Assembly: GCA_937625935.1 (NCBI GenBank)
Contig: OW569395.1
Span: forward strand, 1-64,000
Source: Tetramitus jugosus
Taxonomy: Eukaryota > Heterolobosea > Eutetramitea > Acrasida > Vahlkampfiidae
Length of the DNA: 64,000 nucleotides
Reading direction: 5' to 3'
Part shown: positions 18,518 to 27,572 of the stretch, piece by piece
Layout: the number at the start of each line of letters is the position of its first letter
Numbering within the stretch: position 1 is the stretch's first letter
Position numbers and translations under genes: made by a program
The notes under the pieces: generated by a model
Databases searched by the model: none
What the model saw: only the letters and a program-made list of their open reading frames with translations
What the model was told of the DNA's origin: nothing

Positions 18518-19756
18518 TTATTCTCTGATCCTCCATGGGTGTAAAGGATCCTCCCTTTCCAAGGCACGGATAAGTTTTTGGTTGTTTTTCATTGTCGTTC
18601 TCAATGTATCAACCCAGGACGGCGCTTCATCCGAAAGAGTTCTCCTCAGGTAATTGAGTTCTTTATCTAATTCCTTTGCGTGATGGAGGACAACATGATA
18701 AACATCTGTACTGGTGACCAATGAAGCCAAGAAAATGAGATTCTCACAGGCTTCTCTCGTGGTGGGTATAGACATCCATCGGCTGCGATATTTCTCAAGT
18801 GGTTCCTTCTTGATCCGAACAACAAAGCGAGCACCCAGAGCCTGTCTAAGATCTTCAATGAGGAAGATCATCCAAATCTTGATATTGCTTTGGAGTAGGT
18901 GCCATAGTGCTGGATGTTCTTTGAGTGATTCCACACCAGGGAAGGCAAAGGTGTCCAGTGGGTACATGTTGGACTGCAAAAGGTTGAATCTTCGGAGAAC
19001 AGACTCAATCTCATCCAGTGGCATCGTATTCAGAGTATAATTGATTTGACTGTCGTCCGTCGCTTGGGTGGAGTGTTTGCCAATGTAAATGTTCTTGCAT
19101 TGATTGTCTGTTGTGATTCGTGCCAGTTCCCAACCGTTTTTGGTATTGTACCAAACCACTTGCATAAGAGAGGGGAATGTACAGTGCACATGTGGAATTG
19201 GTACATGTGCTGAGGAGCTGCCCCCACAATCAATGGAAATTGTTTCGAGTTGTTGGATAATCTGACACTCCTCCAATGAATTGAGATACTCGACCATTGA
19301 TACATGGACAATCAGGTTCTGGAGGCGAAGAGCAGAAAGGTGGGTCACATGAAGACAACGCAAAAAGTACAAATAGGCAAGACCCACACATTTGTCTCTG
19401 TGTTCTTGTCGGGAAGCATCGACCACTGTAATCTTGAGCAACAGGTCTGTGATTGATTTGAAGAAGATGACATTCACGGCACGTAGTCTAACTAGGTCAG
19501 AAATAGGATCCAGGAACGAGAAGATGGTAGGGAAGATGTCGTCCGAAAGAAAGGAACTGTTGTAAGTTCTTTCTGCCGCAATTGTTGTGATGGTTGGAAA
19601 TGTCCTGTCACGCCTCCGGTTCCACAATGCGAGACCGAATATGCCGTTCTTTCCTCTTATGTAATTCAAGGTACTAACGAGGCGACTATGGAAGGAACGT
19701 TTTTTGAGCTTTGGGCGCATTTTTTGTTTTGGTTTTGGTTTTGGTTTTCGAAACAT
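18518..19756 (-). CDS. F-box protein, large
   Basis: 412 residues from ATG 19756. A basic Lys/Pro-rich N-terminus (MFRKPKPKPKQKMRPKLKKR) is followed by an F-box-like segment at about residues 70-110 (FLSDDIFPTIFSFLDPISDLVRLRAVN). The remainder is Leu-rich and helical with weak leucine-rich character but no clean repeats. Likely an SCF substrate adaptor. First gene of the continuous gene-rich part of the chromosome. Confidence 0.6.
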   Translation of the reverse strand: MFRKPKPKPKQKMRPKLKKRSFHSRLVSTLNYIRGKNGIFGLALWNRRRDRTFPTITTIAAERTYNSSFLSDDIFPTIFSFLDPISDLVRLRAVNVIFFKSITDLLLKITVVDASRQEHRDKCVGLAYLYFLRCLHVTHLSALRLQNLIVHVSMVEYLNSLEECQIIQQLETISIDCGGSSSAHVPIPHVHCTFPSLMQVVWYNTKNGWELARITTDNQCKNIYIGKHSTQATDDSQINYTLNTMPLDEIESVLRRFNLLQSNMYPLDTFAFPGVESLKEHPALWHLLQSNIKIWMIFLIEDLRQALGARFVVRIKKEPLEKYRSRWMSIPTTREACENLIFLASLVTSTDVYHVVLHHAKELDKELNYLRRTLSDEAPSWVDTLRTTMKNNQKLIRALEREDPLHPWRIRE

Positions 19757-20479
19757 GGTATGTTTGCTTGTTGTGTTACCAACAGCCCAGGTGATGTCTT
19801 GTCTCCACTCTTTGTGCGATCAGAGTGCAAAAAAGTACCTTGAAATCGACGAGCAGGTATGCTACGGGGTCTGAAATATAATAACGAAGGACAAACCAAT
19901 TGGTCCACCTCACCTTCATTCAAACTTGGAAACGTGTCCTACACAATAGAAAAAACACCTTCTACAACAAAGATTCATGGACTTGAACAACGATTCATCT
20001 CCAAAAATCCAATATCCTTGGAAAGTAGTCACGATTTGATCTCACCTTCAAATTGTCCAACAATTGAAATATTGTTTGACTTCTCGTCTCAATACGAACC
20101 GACCCAACAATGATCCTTACAAATGATGTTCAGATGGGGTCCCCCTTGATAACGGAAGATATAGGTTTCTGCCCAACCGGAATGCCTTGACGTTTGACGA
20201 GATCACTCGGATTTTTTGGAGGTGTTGTTTCGAACCAGAGTGGAGAGAACTACGTTCGTGGAAAAATCTCAAGTCCTTAGGTCATCTCACCATCTAGATT
20301 CCCATTCCTCCTCAATAATTGTTTCATTGCGGTCAAAGACAATGTATTTGGTCAAAGACAACCCAATTGTGGGCTATGATACTGGTGTGAGCACTGTCGA
20401 AGTAGCTTGAGGGTTTCGGAGTGGAGAAGTTTGCTGCAAAATTGATTAGCGATGCCAGCATGTTTATTGACTGTATGTA
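19757..20479 (+). other. Probable remnant of an LRR/F-box gene, plus spacer
   Basis: An open frame at 19859-20113 has no clear domain. Near 20190-20298 another frame reads LTFDEITRIFWRCCFEPEWRE and LRSWKNLKSLGHLTI, which looks like leucine-rich-repeat sequence and then stops. The pieces are in different frames and I see no complete gene. Confidence 0.3.
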
Positions 20480-21322
20480 TTACTCCCAATTACCGTCCGT
20501 CGTGACTGAAAGATCTCTGAAAGCGTTGATCTGATCCTGTTTCTCTTTCATTCCATTTTCAGCCAATCCGACAACATCTGATCCTGCTAAAAAGGTTACT
20601 GGTGGATTCTCAAGCTGTGAGAGTTTAACAATGAGTGAACCAAGCTTTACTGGGTCTCCCAGTTGCTTTTGATTACGATTTTCATAGGAAGTGGTCAAAT
20701 CCTGCATCGGTTTGGCATAGTCTTCAATGCTCTTCGTGTTCTTTGAATACTTGATTGAAGTCGGGTCTAGAAAATCTGTTCTGAAGGAACCTGGTGATAC
20801 ACAAGTGACATGAACCCCAAAGGGAGCTAGTTCTTGAGCGATTGACTCTGAGAAACCTTGAACTGCAAATTTCGTAGCAGAGTAACTGGAAACACCAAAG
20901 AATCCCTTCCAACCTACTCCTGAAGAGATGTTAATTATATGTCCACTTCGCTGCTTTCTCATAATGGGAGCTACAGCATGAGTAACAGCCATCAAACCAA
21001 AAACATTGGTGGCAAACTGATTGCGAATCTCTTCCATTGAAGTCTCTTCGAATACACCAATATGGCCATATCCAGCATTATTCACGAGAATATCGATGCG
21101 TCCAAAACGATTCATAGCGGCTTGAACTGCTTCTTGTACTTGACTCTCATCACTAACATCCACTAGAGTAGTTAGGAGGTTATCTGATGTACCGAATGCT
21201 TGATTCAGAACGTCCACGTTACGTCCTGTTGCCACAACTTTTGCGCCAGAGTCGAGTGCTGCTTTTGCAATCTCTTTGCCAATACCGCGTGCTGCGCCAG
21301 TGACGAACCATACTTTACTCAT
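20480..21322 (-). CDS. Short-chain dehydrogenase/reductase (classical SDR)
   Basis: 280 residues. The Rossmann motif TGAARGIG is at residues 8-15, NNAG near 85-88, and the catalytic Ser, Tyr and Lys are in ISSGVGW and YSATK. PG follows at the usual place (CVSPGSFRTDF). The length and an extended C-terminus resemble bacterial-type oxidoreductases of the classical SDR family. An NAD(P)-dependent oxidoreductase; substrate cannot be told from sequence. It is head-to-head with another SDR across 219 bp that must hold both promoters. Confidence 0.85.
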   Translation of the reverse strand: MSKVWFVTGAARGIGKEIAKAALDSGAKVVATGRNVDVLNQAFGTSDNLLTTLVDVSDESQVQEAVQAAMNRFGRIDILVNNAGYGHIGVFEETSMEEIRNQFATNVFGLMAVTHAVAPIMRKQRSGHIINISSGVGWKGFFGVSSYSATKFAVQGFSESIAQELAPFGVHVTCVSPGSFRTDFLDPTSIKYSKNTKSIEDYAKPMQDLTTSYENRNQKQLGDPVKLGSLIVKLSQLENPPVTFLAGSDVVGLAENGMKEKQDQINAFRDLSVTTDGNWE

Positions 21323-21541
21323 TTCTATTCACTATGGATTATGTCTTGTTGTCTGAGGCTCTTGACAACTTTCTCTCTAAAAAAGTCATTTCGAAAGCGC
21401 AATCTCGCCTGGATACAAAATGCGCCAAAGCGAAGAGATATTTTCCTGAGTCCGCTTCAACGTAATTTGACTTCATTTTTCAAGTTGACAACGATACGAT
21501 AAAAACCCCTTAACAACTCTTCGTGACAACAGATAACAGAA

Positions 21542-22318
21542 ATGAATTCAACCAACAACGATCAGCAGCGACTTCTCGGCACAAGATTAGTTGACAAGTC
21601 TACTGGAAAGCCAAAGGTAGCAGTGGTAACAGGTGCTAGTCGTGGAATAGGAAAGGCGATTGCTGTTCAACTGGCTAAACAATCGGCGCATGTTGCGATC
21701 ACTGACCTTCCATCCATGGAGAACGAAGGACAACAAGTCGTAGCAGAAATCAAAGAATTTGGCGGAGAAGCATCCTTCTTTGCTCTTGACGTTACAAATG
21801 AACAAGATTGGATGAATACATTCGAGCAGATCGAGAAAAAGTATGGAATCGTTGATATTCACGTCAACAATGCTGGAGTTATGATCATTGAACCCGATTT
21901 GGAAGAAGTTTCATTGGAAAGCTGGAAGAAGACACTTTCTGTTAACCTCGATGGTTGTTTCTTAGGAACCAAATATGCTACTAGATCCATGAAACAACGG
22001 TTGGATTCCAAGGAAAGTGCCAGTATCATTAACATTTCTTCGATCGCTGGATTTACAGGAAACCTCTCACTGTACTCTTATGGTGCGTCCAAAGGAGGGG
22101 TTCGATTGTTTACAAAATCAGCGGCACTGTATTGCACAAAATATAACATTCGTGTGAATTCGATTCATCCAGGAGGTATCATGACGCCCATGACACAGCA
22201 GGTTGATGTAGAAGCTGTCATTAAGAGCACTCCAATGGGAAGAATTGCAGAAGCAAGAGAAATTGGAGAGGTTGCAGTGTTCTTAGCCAGTGCCGATGGT
22301 GGATACTTGGCTCAATAA
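21542..22318 (+). CDS. Short-chain dehydrogenase/reductase with C-terminal deletion
   Basis: 258 residues. TGASRGIG, NNAG, the active-site Ser (NISSIAG) and YGASK are all present, so the core is a normal 3-oxoacyl-reductase-like SDR. The C-terminus reads AVFLASADGGYLAQ. In this family LAS is normally followed by about a dozen residues (x-x-S-x-Y-x-T-G-x-x-x-x-V) before DGG, so an in-frame deletion appears to have removed them. That segment forms the last beta strand and packs at the subunit interface, so activity may be lost. Bases 22319-22536 contain no gene. Confidence 0.8.
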   Translation: MNSTNNDQQRLLGTRLVDKSTGKPKVAVVTGASRGIGKAIAVQLAKQSAHVAITDLPSMENEGQQVVAEIKEFGGEASFFALDVTNEQDWMNTFEQIEKKYGIVDIHVNNAGVMIIEPDLEEVSLESWKKTLSVNLDGCFLGTKYATRSMKQRLDSKESASIINISSIAGFTGNLSLYSYGASKGGVRLFTKSAALYCTKYNIRVNSIHPGGIMTPMTQQVDVEAVIKSTPMGRIAEAREIGEVAVFLASADGGYLAQ

Positions 22319-22536
22319 ATTTCCGCCTGTGGTTCATGTGAGAACTAAGAACTTTATTCTGAAGCGATTCTGTCACAATTTAAAACAATGTGACGCGGAT
22401 CGAAGTTCGTTACACTACGTCGAAGGAGTTTCTTTGGTATCAAACTACAGTACAACATGCCATCAGAGGCTATCTTGCTTGACAACAGTCTTGGAAAATC
22501 ACCTCTACCACCTGTTGAAGTCTCACATACGAGGTT

Positions 22537-23427
22537 CTAGTGTTCCTCGCCACCTTTCTTCTTCTTTTCATTCTTGTTTTGTACAATGGAAAAGTTCAAA
22601 TGGGAGAAAATGGCACGCGTTGTCTTGGAGGTTGGAGAACAAGCTACAATTCCTACTTGGATCGTTGGAGGTAGCATTGTCTGACCTGGATCCAAGTATC
22701 CCAGTCTAATCATGGTGTATTCATCCCTCTCATGTAGCTTGTATTCAGCGATAAAACAATCGGCTAGCTTTCTGACTCTGATGAACATGGTGATTTTGTT
22801 GTTGCTCTCCATTGGAACAGGAAGCTTTCTGTTCTTCTTACCTCTCTTCTTTTTATCTCGTTTCAAGTTACTTGATCGAGATATTGAATCCAACGAAACA
22901 ACAGACCAGTCAGATTTATCGTTCGTATAAACAGCTGACACTTGAAGACCGCCAGTAGCAGCTTTACTACCCTTCACGTATTCAACACCAGTCTTCAGCC
23001 AATATTTCTCATTGAATCTGACCATGAGACCTGCTTGATCATACAAATTTTCATAGTCCAACTCGAATTGCACACTTAATGTCCAGTTCAATCCACTTGG
23101 TACATACCTGTAGTAAAAATTGCCATTGTCATGTATAAAGCCATAGAACACCTTTCTCCAAAAGTCAGAATCAGGCGTAGTTTGAACAAGTACTTGTCTC
23201 TTGTGATCCAACAAGTCGAAACTGGATGGCTGATTCAACCATGAGAATCCAGCAAAATCTGTCCAGTTCTCCCCCAGAAGGAAGCTGGGATGTTCGACAG
23301 GTGTCACAACAATCCCATGATCCTCAACAGCAATCTCGTGTGACAATACCACAGCTCCACCCAGAGCGCAAACAACCAATATGAATAGTAGCAGTGTATT
23401 CATGACTTTTTTCAAGTTTATACCCAT
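22537..23427 (-). CDS. Secreted DUF1349 (concanavalin-like) protein
   Basis: 296 residues with a hydrophobic N-terminal signal (LLLFILVVCALGGAVVL). The body matches DUF1349: WTDFAGFSWLNQPSS, DFWRKVFYGFIHDNG, then LYDQAGLMVRFNEKYWLKTG and YVKGSKAATGGLQVSAV, followed by a SDWSVV strand. A basic insert (KRDKKKRGKKNRK) splits the domain. Such proteins adopt a lectin-like beta sandwich; biochemical role unknown. An alternative ATG lies at 23403. Divergent from the peroxiredoxin gene. Confidence 0.75.
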   Translation of the reverse strand: MGINLKKVMNTLLLFILVVCALGGAVVLSHEIAVEDHGIVVTPVEHPSFLLGENWTDFAGFSWLNQPSSFDLLDHKRQVLVQTTPDSDFWRKVFYGFIHDNGNFYYRYVPSGLNWTLSVQFELDYENLYDQAGLMVRFNEKYWLKTGVEYVKGSKAATGGLQVSAVYTNDKSDWSVVSLDSISRSSNLKRDKKKRGKKNRKLPVPMESNNKITMFIRVRKLADCFIAEYKLHERDEYTMIRLGYLDPGQTMLPPTIQVGIVACSPTSKTTRAIFSHLNFSIVQNKNEKKKKGGEEH

Positions 23428-23593
23428 GATAGTTGTTTTTGAACTTTTTGTGAGCCAGGATCTTTTCGAACGGAGAAAAAGTATTCTCCTCTCTCCAAAT
23501 CAACGCGATGGGGCCCGAAAATTCTCCAAAAGCCGCGCCAAAAACAAGGTCAACAAACACGACAAGATCAATCCAAAGCTTTCAAGAGACACA

Positions 23594-24067
23594 ATGGTAC
23601 AAGTAGGTGATCAAGCCCCAGATTTCACACTAAAAGACGAAAGTAACAACGATGTAACTCTCTCCAAACTCATTGGAGACAAGTACATTGTCATATACTT
23701 TTATCCAAAGGACAACACACCTGTGTGCACAAGACAAGCATGCCATTTTAGAGACAATTGGTCAGCAATTAAACAAATTGCATCTGACAATGTGACTGTC
23801 TATGGTGTGAGTATTGATACTGTGGAGGACCATCAAAAATTCAAGGAAGAGTATCAATTGCCATTCAGTTTGTTGTCTGATCCTGATCAGAAGGCAGCTA
23901 CTGATTTTGGAGTGACTGGAAGTTTGTTTGGTTTGGTGCGAGGGAGAAAGACTTTCCTTATTGATAAGCAGGGTAAGATTGCTCTGGCTTATGATAGTCA
24001 ATTGTTCGCCAAAAGCCATATCACTGAAGTGATGAATACGATTCAGAATTTGGAGAATCAATCCTAA
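23594..24067 (+). CDS. Peroxiredoxin Q/BCP (atypical 2-Cys, thioredoxin peroxidase)
   Basis: 157 residues from ATG 23594 (MVQVGDQAPDFTLKD). The peroxidatic Cys is in NTPVCTRQACHFRD, with the resolving Cys five residues later, typical of PrxQ. FYPKDNTP and the Arg in GLVRGRKTF complete the active-site region. It reduces peroxides using thioredoxin. The frame is open back to 23381, giving a 71-residue N-terminal extension that overlaps the neighbour's start; this is probably untranslated, though a targeting sequence cannot be excluded. Bases 24068-24363 hold no gene. Confidence 0.9.
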   Translation: MVQVGDQAPDFTLKDESNNDVTLSKLIGDKYIVIYFYPKDNTPVCTRQACHFRDNWSAIKQIASDNVTVYGVSIDTVEDHQKFKEEYQLPFSLLSDPDQKAATDFGVTGSLFGLVRGRKTFLIDKQGKIALAYDSQLFAKSHITEVMNTIQNLENQS

Positions 24068-24363
24068 ATCAAGATCATGCATAAACGTAATTTATAATAA
24101 TTTTATTGATGTATTTACCGGGTAGCTGCTCTGATCTCTCACCCAGCTTTCTTCAAACTTGTTCACCCCAGCTGGCATTGGTTTGACGTCTTGTGAGAGT
24201 GCTCTCCTCACGGTATCCTGATCGTGTCATGGATGTGTTGAGAATTTTTAGGATTGTAAGCTGAATATTTTCCCTAAGATCTTCCGAGGATTCCTTCCAA
24301 CAAATTATTGAATTTGAAAAATACAACAAGACAAGAAAACAACAATTGGGATAAAACAAAAGA

Positions 24364-25506
24364 ATGAGAGTAGGATATCCATGTGCCAATCGAACTGCAA
24401 AGCTACACGGTAACCATACCTTTCGCAAGAAGAACTTTTCACTCGAAAAGTTGAAAGAGACGACACAGAAGAACCTTGACCATGTCTCTCTGATGTTGCA
24501 GTACAATGTGAAGAACAATTTCAAATTTTTTCGCATTGGAAGTACCTTTGTTCCGTTCGCTAGCCATGAGTTGTGTAGTGATCTAATGTCTCAAAAGAAG
24601 AATCCATTTGATTGGCGAGTGTACTTTAAACAACAGTTGAAAGATATTGGACAATATGTAAATAAGCATGGAATGAGAATATCGATGCATCCTGATCATT
24701 TTGTGTTGTTGAATTCACCAAAAGATGACATTACTGAGAAGAGTATTAGAGAGTTGCAGTACCATGCTGATCTAATGAACGCCATGGAGCTGGACTCGAC
24801 ACACAAGTTTCAGATTCATGTGGGTGGAGTTTATGGAGACAAGGAGTCTGCAATCGAGAGATTTATCGAAAAGTATAAGACTCTGAACGATGGAATCAAA
24901 CAGAGATTGGTAATTGAGAACGACGATCATTTGTTTAGTCTGAAGGATTGTATACAGATCAGCCAGAAGACTGGAGTTCCAATATTGTTTGATACTCTGC
25001 ATCATGAATGCTTGAATAATGGAGAAGATATGATTGATGCTTTCAAGCAGGCTGCAGGGACATGGAATGAAGAAAAGGATGGTATTCCAATGATTGATTA
25101 TTCAAGTCAAGATCCTAAAGGGAGAAAGGGCAAGCACGCTCCATCCCTGGATCTTCATCACTTCACGAAGGTTGTTTGCAAGAAGCTTATGAGCGCAAAG
25201 AGATCTGATGGCAAGTTCTACAAGTTCGATATTATGCTCGAGATCAAGGACAAAGAGCTAGCTGCTCTGAAATGCATCGCTTCATTCGACAAGTACAAAT
25301 CAAGGAATACCAGTATTGAAGCTGGAGAAGAAGTATCTGAAGAAGAATCTGAATCTGAATCTGATCCGGAAGGGATGAAGTTTGACGAAACGATGGTACT
25401 CAAGACAGCTCCACCAAAACGATCACTTGCAAAGAAGAGAAAGAGAAACGATAATGGAAAAAGTGGAACAACTTTTATGAGAATAACAAGATCAAAAGCA
25501 TTGTGA
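24364..25506 (+). CDS. UVE1: UV damage endonuclease (UVDE)
   Basis: 380 residues. The start MRVGYPCANRT, then FFRIGSTFVPFASH, RISMHPDHFVLLNSP, KFQIHVGGVYGDKE, RLVIENDDHLFSLKD and VPILFDTLHHE match the UvdE TIM-barrel in order, with the His, Glu and Asp metal ligands in place. The enzyme nicks DNA 5' of UV photoproducts and other lesions without photolyase or XP proteins. The C-terminus adds an acidic Ser/Glu stretch and a basic KKRKRN segment that could direct it to the nucleus. The family is patchy in eukaryotes (fungi, some protists). Confidence 0.93.
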   Translation: MRVGYPCANRTAKLHGNHTFRKKNFSLEKLKETTQKNLDHVSLMLQYNVKNNFKFFRIGSTFVPFASHELCSDLMSQKKNPFDWRVYFKQQLKDIGQYVNKHGMRISMHPDHFVLLNSPKDDITEKSIRELQYHADLMNAMELDSTHKFQIHVGGVYGDKESAIERFIEKYKTLNDGIKQRLVIENDDHLFSLKDCIQISQKTGVPILFDTLHHECLNNGEDMIDAFKQAAGTWNEEKDGIPMIDYSSQDPKGRKGKHAPSLDLHHFTKVVCKKLMSAKRSDGKFYKFDIMLEIKDKELAALKCIASFDKYKSRNTSIEAGEEVSEEESESESDPEGMKFDETMVLKTAPPKRSLAKKRKRNDNGKSGTTFMRITRSKAL

Positions 25507-25585
25507 CACAATAAATACGAATTGCTTCATTCATGAATGATAAATTGGTTATTGATGAATATGTTGACACAGTTGGACCCCGATC

Positions 25586-25945
25586 ATGTCTTCGTCTGAA
25601 GACGAACGTATCATTGATAGACTTGCACGCTCACTTCACCACGCATTTCATGAAGAATTAGCTCGGTGTTGGGCTCACAAATGTCGATCGACACCTTGTC
25701 GCTCACTGCCAGACCGACAGAGTTCTCGAATACCCTTCAAAATGTACTGCCTTTTCTGTGATCATTTCATGACATCCTCGGATCAATCAAAGAGTGTTAA
25801 TACCGACCAGATGCTGAAATTTGGTCTTGTTGAACATGAGTCGTCGATCTTGATTACTTCCTTTGCAAGTGTAACGCAATGGCAACCATTGATAAGTGCT
25901 ACTACAAAACTCTATGAAGATGGACAGTTCAGAGCAAATCTCTAA
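25586..25945 (+). CDS. Small hypothetical protein
   Basis: 119 residues from ATG 25586. It contains several Cys (CWAHKCRSTPC and MYCLFCDHF), which could bind a metal, but no family is recognised. It is convergent with the kinesin gene, 32 bp apart. Could be real or a fortuitous frame. Confidence 0.4.
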   Translation: MSSSEDERIIDRLARSLHHAFHEELARCWAHKCRSTPCRSLPDRQSSRIPFKMYCLFCDHFMTSSDQSKSVNTDQMLKFGLVEHESSILITSFASVTQWQPLISATTKLYEDGQFRANL

Positions 25946-25977
25946 GTTTAATTCTTTGCTTGCGATGCAGAACATGA

Positions 25978-27429
25978 CTATCTTAAGCTTCTCAACTTCT
26001 GAACTTCTTCTTTCTTTTGGTGGTTATATTTTTGAGTGTACAAGACGATTTGTTTCCTCAACTCTTCAGCAAGGTTGTGACGACCTAAAATCTGTACAAG
26101 TCTCGAGTCAGGCAATCTTGCTAATGCTTTACCATCCATTGCTGAAGGAAAATTCTTTGCTAGCTTTTTGAAGAATCCGCCATGAACTGATTCAATCCAA
26201 GCAAATGTTTCCTCCCTAGACCATTTGATCATAGGTTTCAGCCGAGAGCTATTCAAACTCTTTGACAAAACATCTTCAGCAATCATCTTCACTCCAAAAA
26301 CTTCAGATTGATCTCCCATCATTCTATAAGAATATTGTAATGTGCTGATAGTGTGTTCAGTATCACACGAGATAGGTGAGACTGTTGCGATGACAATCGT
26401 CAGAGAACTGTTTTGTTCATCATCTTCTGCGTCAAAACAACTCTTGAGAATCCTTGTTAATTTGCTGTTGCGATAGGGAACGTGAATGTTGGATTGCCCC
26501 TTTTTTCTTAGTGAAGCACATCTGATTACTTCTTTCAAAGCCATCAAAGAAGAGTTAATTTGAGCAGTCTCCTTAATTCTTTCAGTTGTATGATGGAAGG
26601 AATCCGCGTTTCTTTCACTCCCAGCAAGATCACAAAGAGTTAGCTGTGAATAAATGTCGCCAGTGGCTGTATTCTGCAGCACTAGGCGGCAAATGTAGTG
26701 AGATCGAGAGGAGTTAGAGTTAATCATGGTGGCATGTGTTTCTCTGAGGTCGGCAGCATATTCAAAAACGTCATAAAACTCTGAAGCAGTGCTCATGGAA
26801 TAGTGTTTCTCTCCGCAAACAATGGCCTCGCCGTCTTTTGTCTCCCGAACAAAGACTTCTCGATGGTCATTCAACAAATCATAACAAGCTTCACCTATAA
26901 TTTCAATACAAGAAACATGAAATTCAATCTTGCCGTGTAGATGTTTCACATAGTTTTCTAGATCTGTTGAAATACAACGGACCAATCCTGACATTGTAAA
27001 AGTCTTTCCACTACCCGTTTGACCAAAACAAATCATTGTTCCACTTTTGCCTTGCAGTATGTGACGCACCAATGGTTTTACCGCTTCGAGATAGATGTCA
27101 ATGGTTGATGCAAGCTCATCAAACACTTTGGTTCCAGGATAATCAAATTGGAACGACTCCACAAAGGATAGATTCCTCCTCATGGATGGATGCATTCTGC
27201 AGTCATGAACGGCAATATGATTGGGCCCACAAGAAACTACATCAAATTCTTTCGCGTTAATCTCTCGTTCAGACATGGGTCTCTTTCTAATGTATGCTTG
27301 AACAGAGGAAAGAGTGTTTCGCTTATGCCGGGCGATTGGAATGGGCTTGTCTTGATAACTTTGGATCATTTCTTCAAAAAGCTCCTTGTTTTCAAGTCTG
27401 TAGGTTCTCTTGTCCACATTCTTTATCAT
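25978..27429 (-). CDS. Kinesin-13-like motor with C-terminal SAM-like domain
   Basis: 483 residues. The motor begins near residue 43 (VQAYIRKRPMSERE) as in kinesin-13 proteins, where I-x-V-x-x-R-K-R-P is usual. P-loop GQTGSGKT, switch I NSNSSRSH and switch II LCDLAGSE are intact, as is NSSLMALKEVI. Kinesin-13 members depolymerise microtubules rather than walk. After the motor, about residues 395-465 (WSREETFAWIESV...LVQILGRHNLAEELRKQI) look like a SAM domain, a protein-interaction fold. No long coiled coil is present. The whole protein is short for a kinesin. Confidence 0.85.
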   Translation of the reverse strand: MIKNVDKRTYRLENKELFEEMIQSYQDKPIPIARHKRNTLSSVQAYIRKRPMSEREINAKEFDVVSCGPNHIAVHDCRMHPSMRRNLSFVESFQFDYPGTKVFDELASTIDIYLEAVKPLVRHILQGKSGTMICFGQTGSGKTFTMSGLVRCISTDLENYVKHLHGKIEFHVSCIEIIGEACYDLLNDHREVFVRETKDGEAIVCGEKHYSMSTASEFYDVFEYAADLRETHATMINSNSSRSHYICRLVLQNTATGDIYSQLTLCDLAGSERNADSFHHTTERIKETAQINSSLMALKEVIRCASLRKKGQSNIHVPYRNSKLTRILKSCFDAEDDEQNSSLTIVIATVSPISCDTEHTISTLQYSYRMMGDQSEVFGVKMIAEDVLSKSLNSSRLKPMIKWSREETFAWIESVHGGFFKKLAKNFPSAMDGKALARLPDSRLVQILGRHNLAEELRKQIVLYTQKYNHQKKEEVQKLRSLR

Positions 27430-27572
27430 TTTTCGGGTCTGGCTTGGTGGAAGCTTGTTCGTTCGTTTGAGAGATTTATTATTGCTCGGGAACTAATTCT
27501 CGAGTGTTTTTCTTGATCCGCCGCGCCAAAGAATCCGTAAATCGAACGTTCGGAGCGCTGAGTCAACTAATG

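Noticed and set aside
23381-23593. 71-residue N-terminal extension of peroxiredoxin Q
   Set aside because: It overlaps the neighbouring gene's start and has no family match, while the ATG at 23594 starts exactly at the conserved domain.
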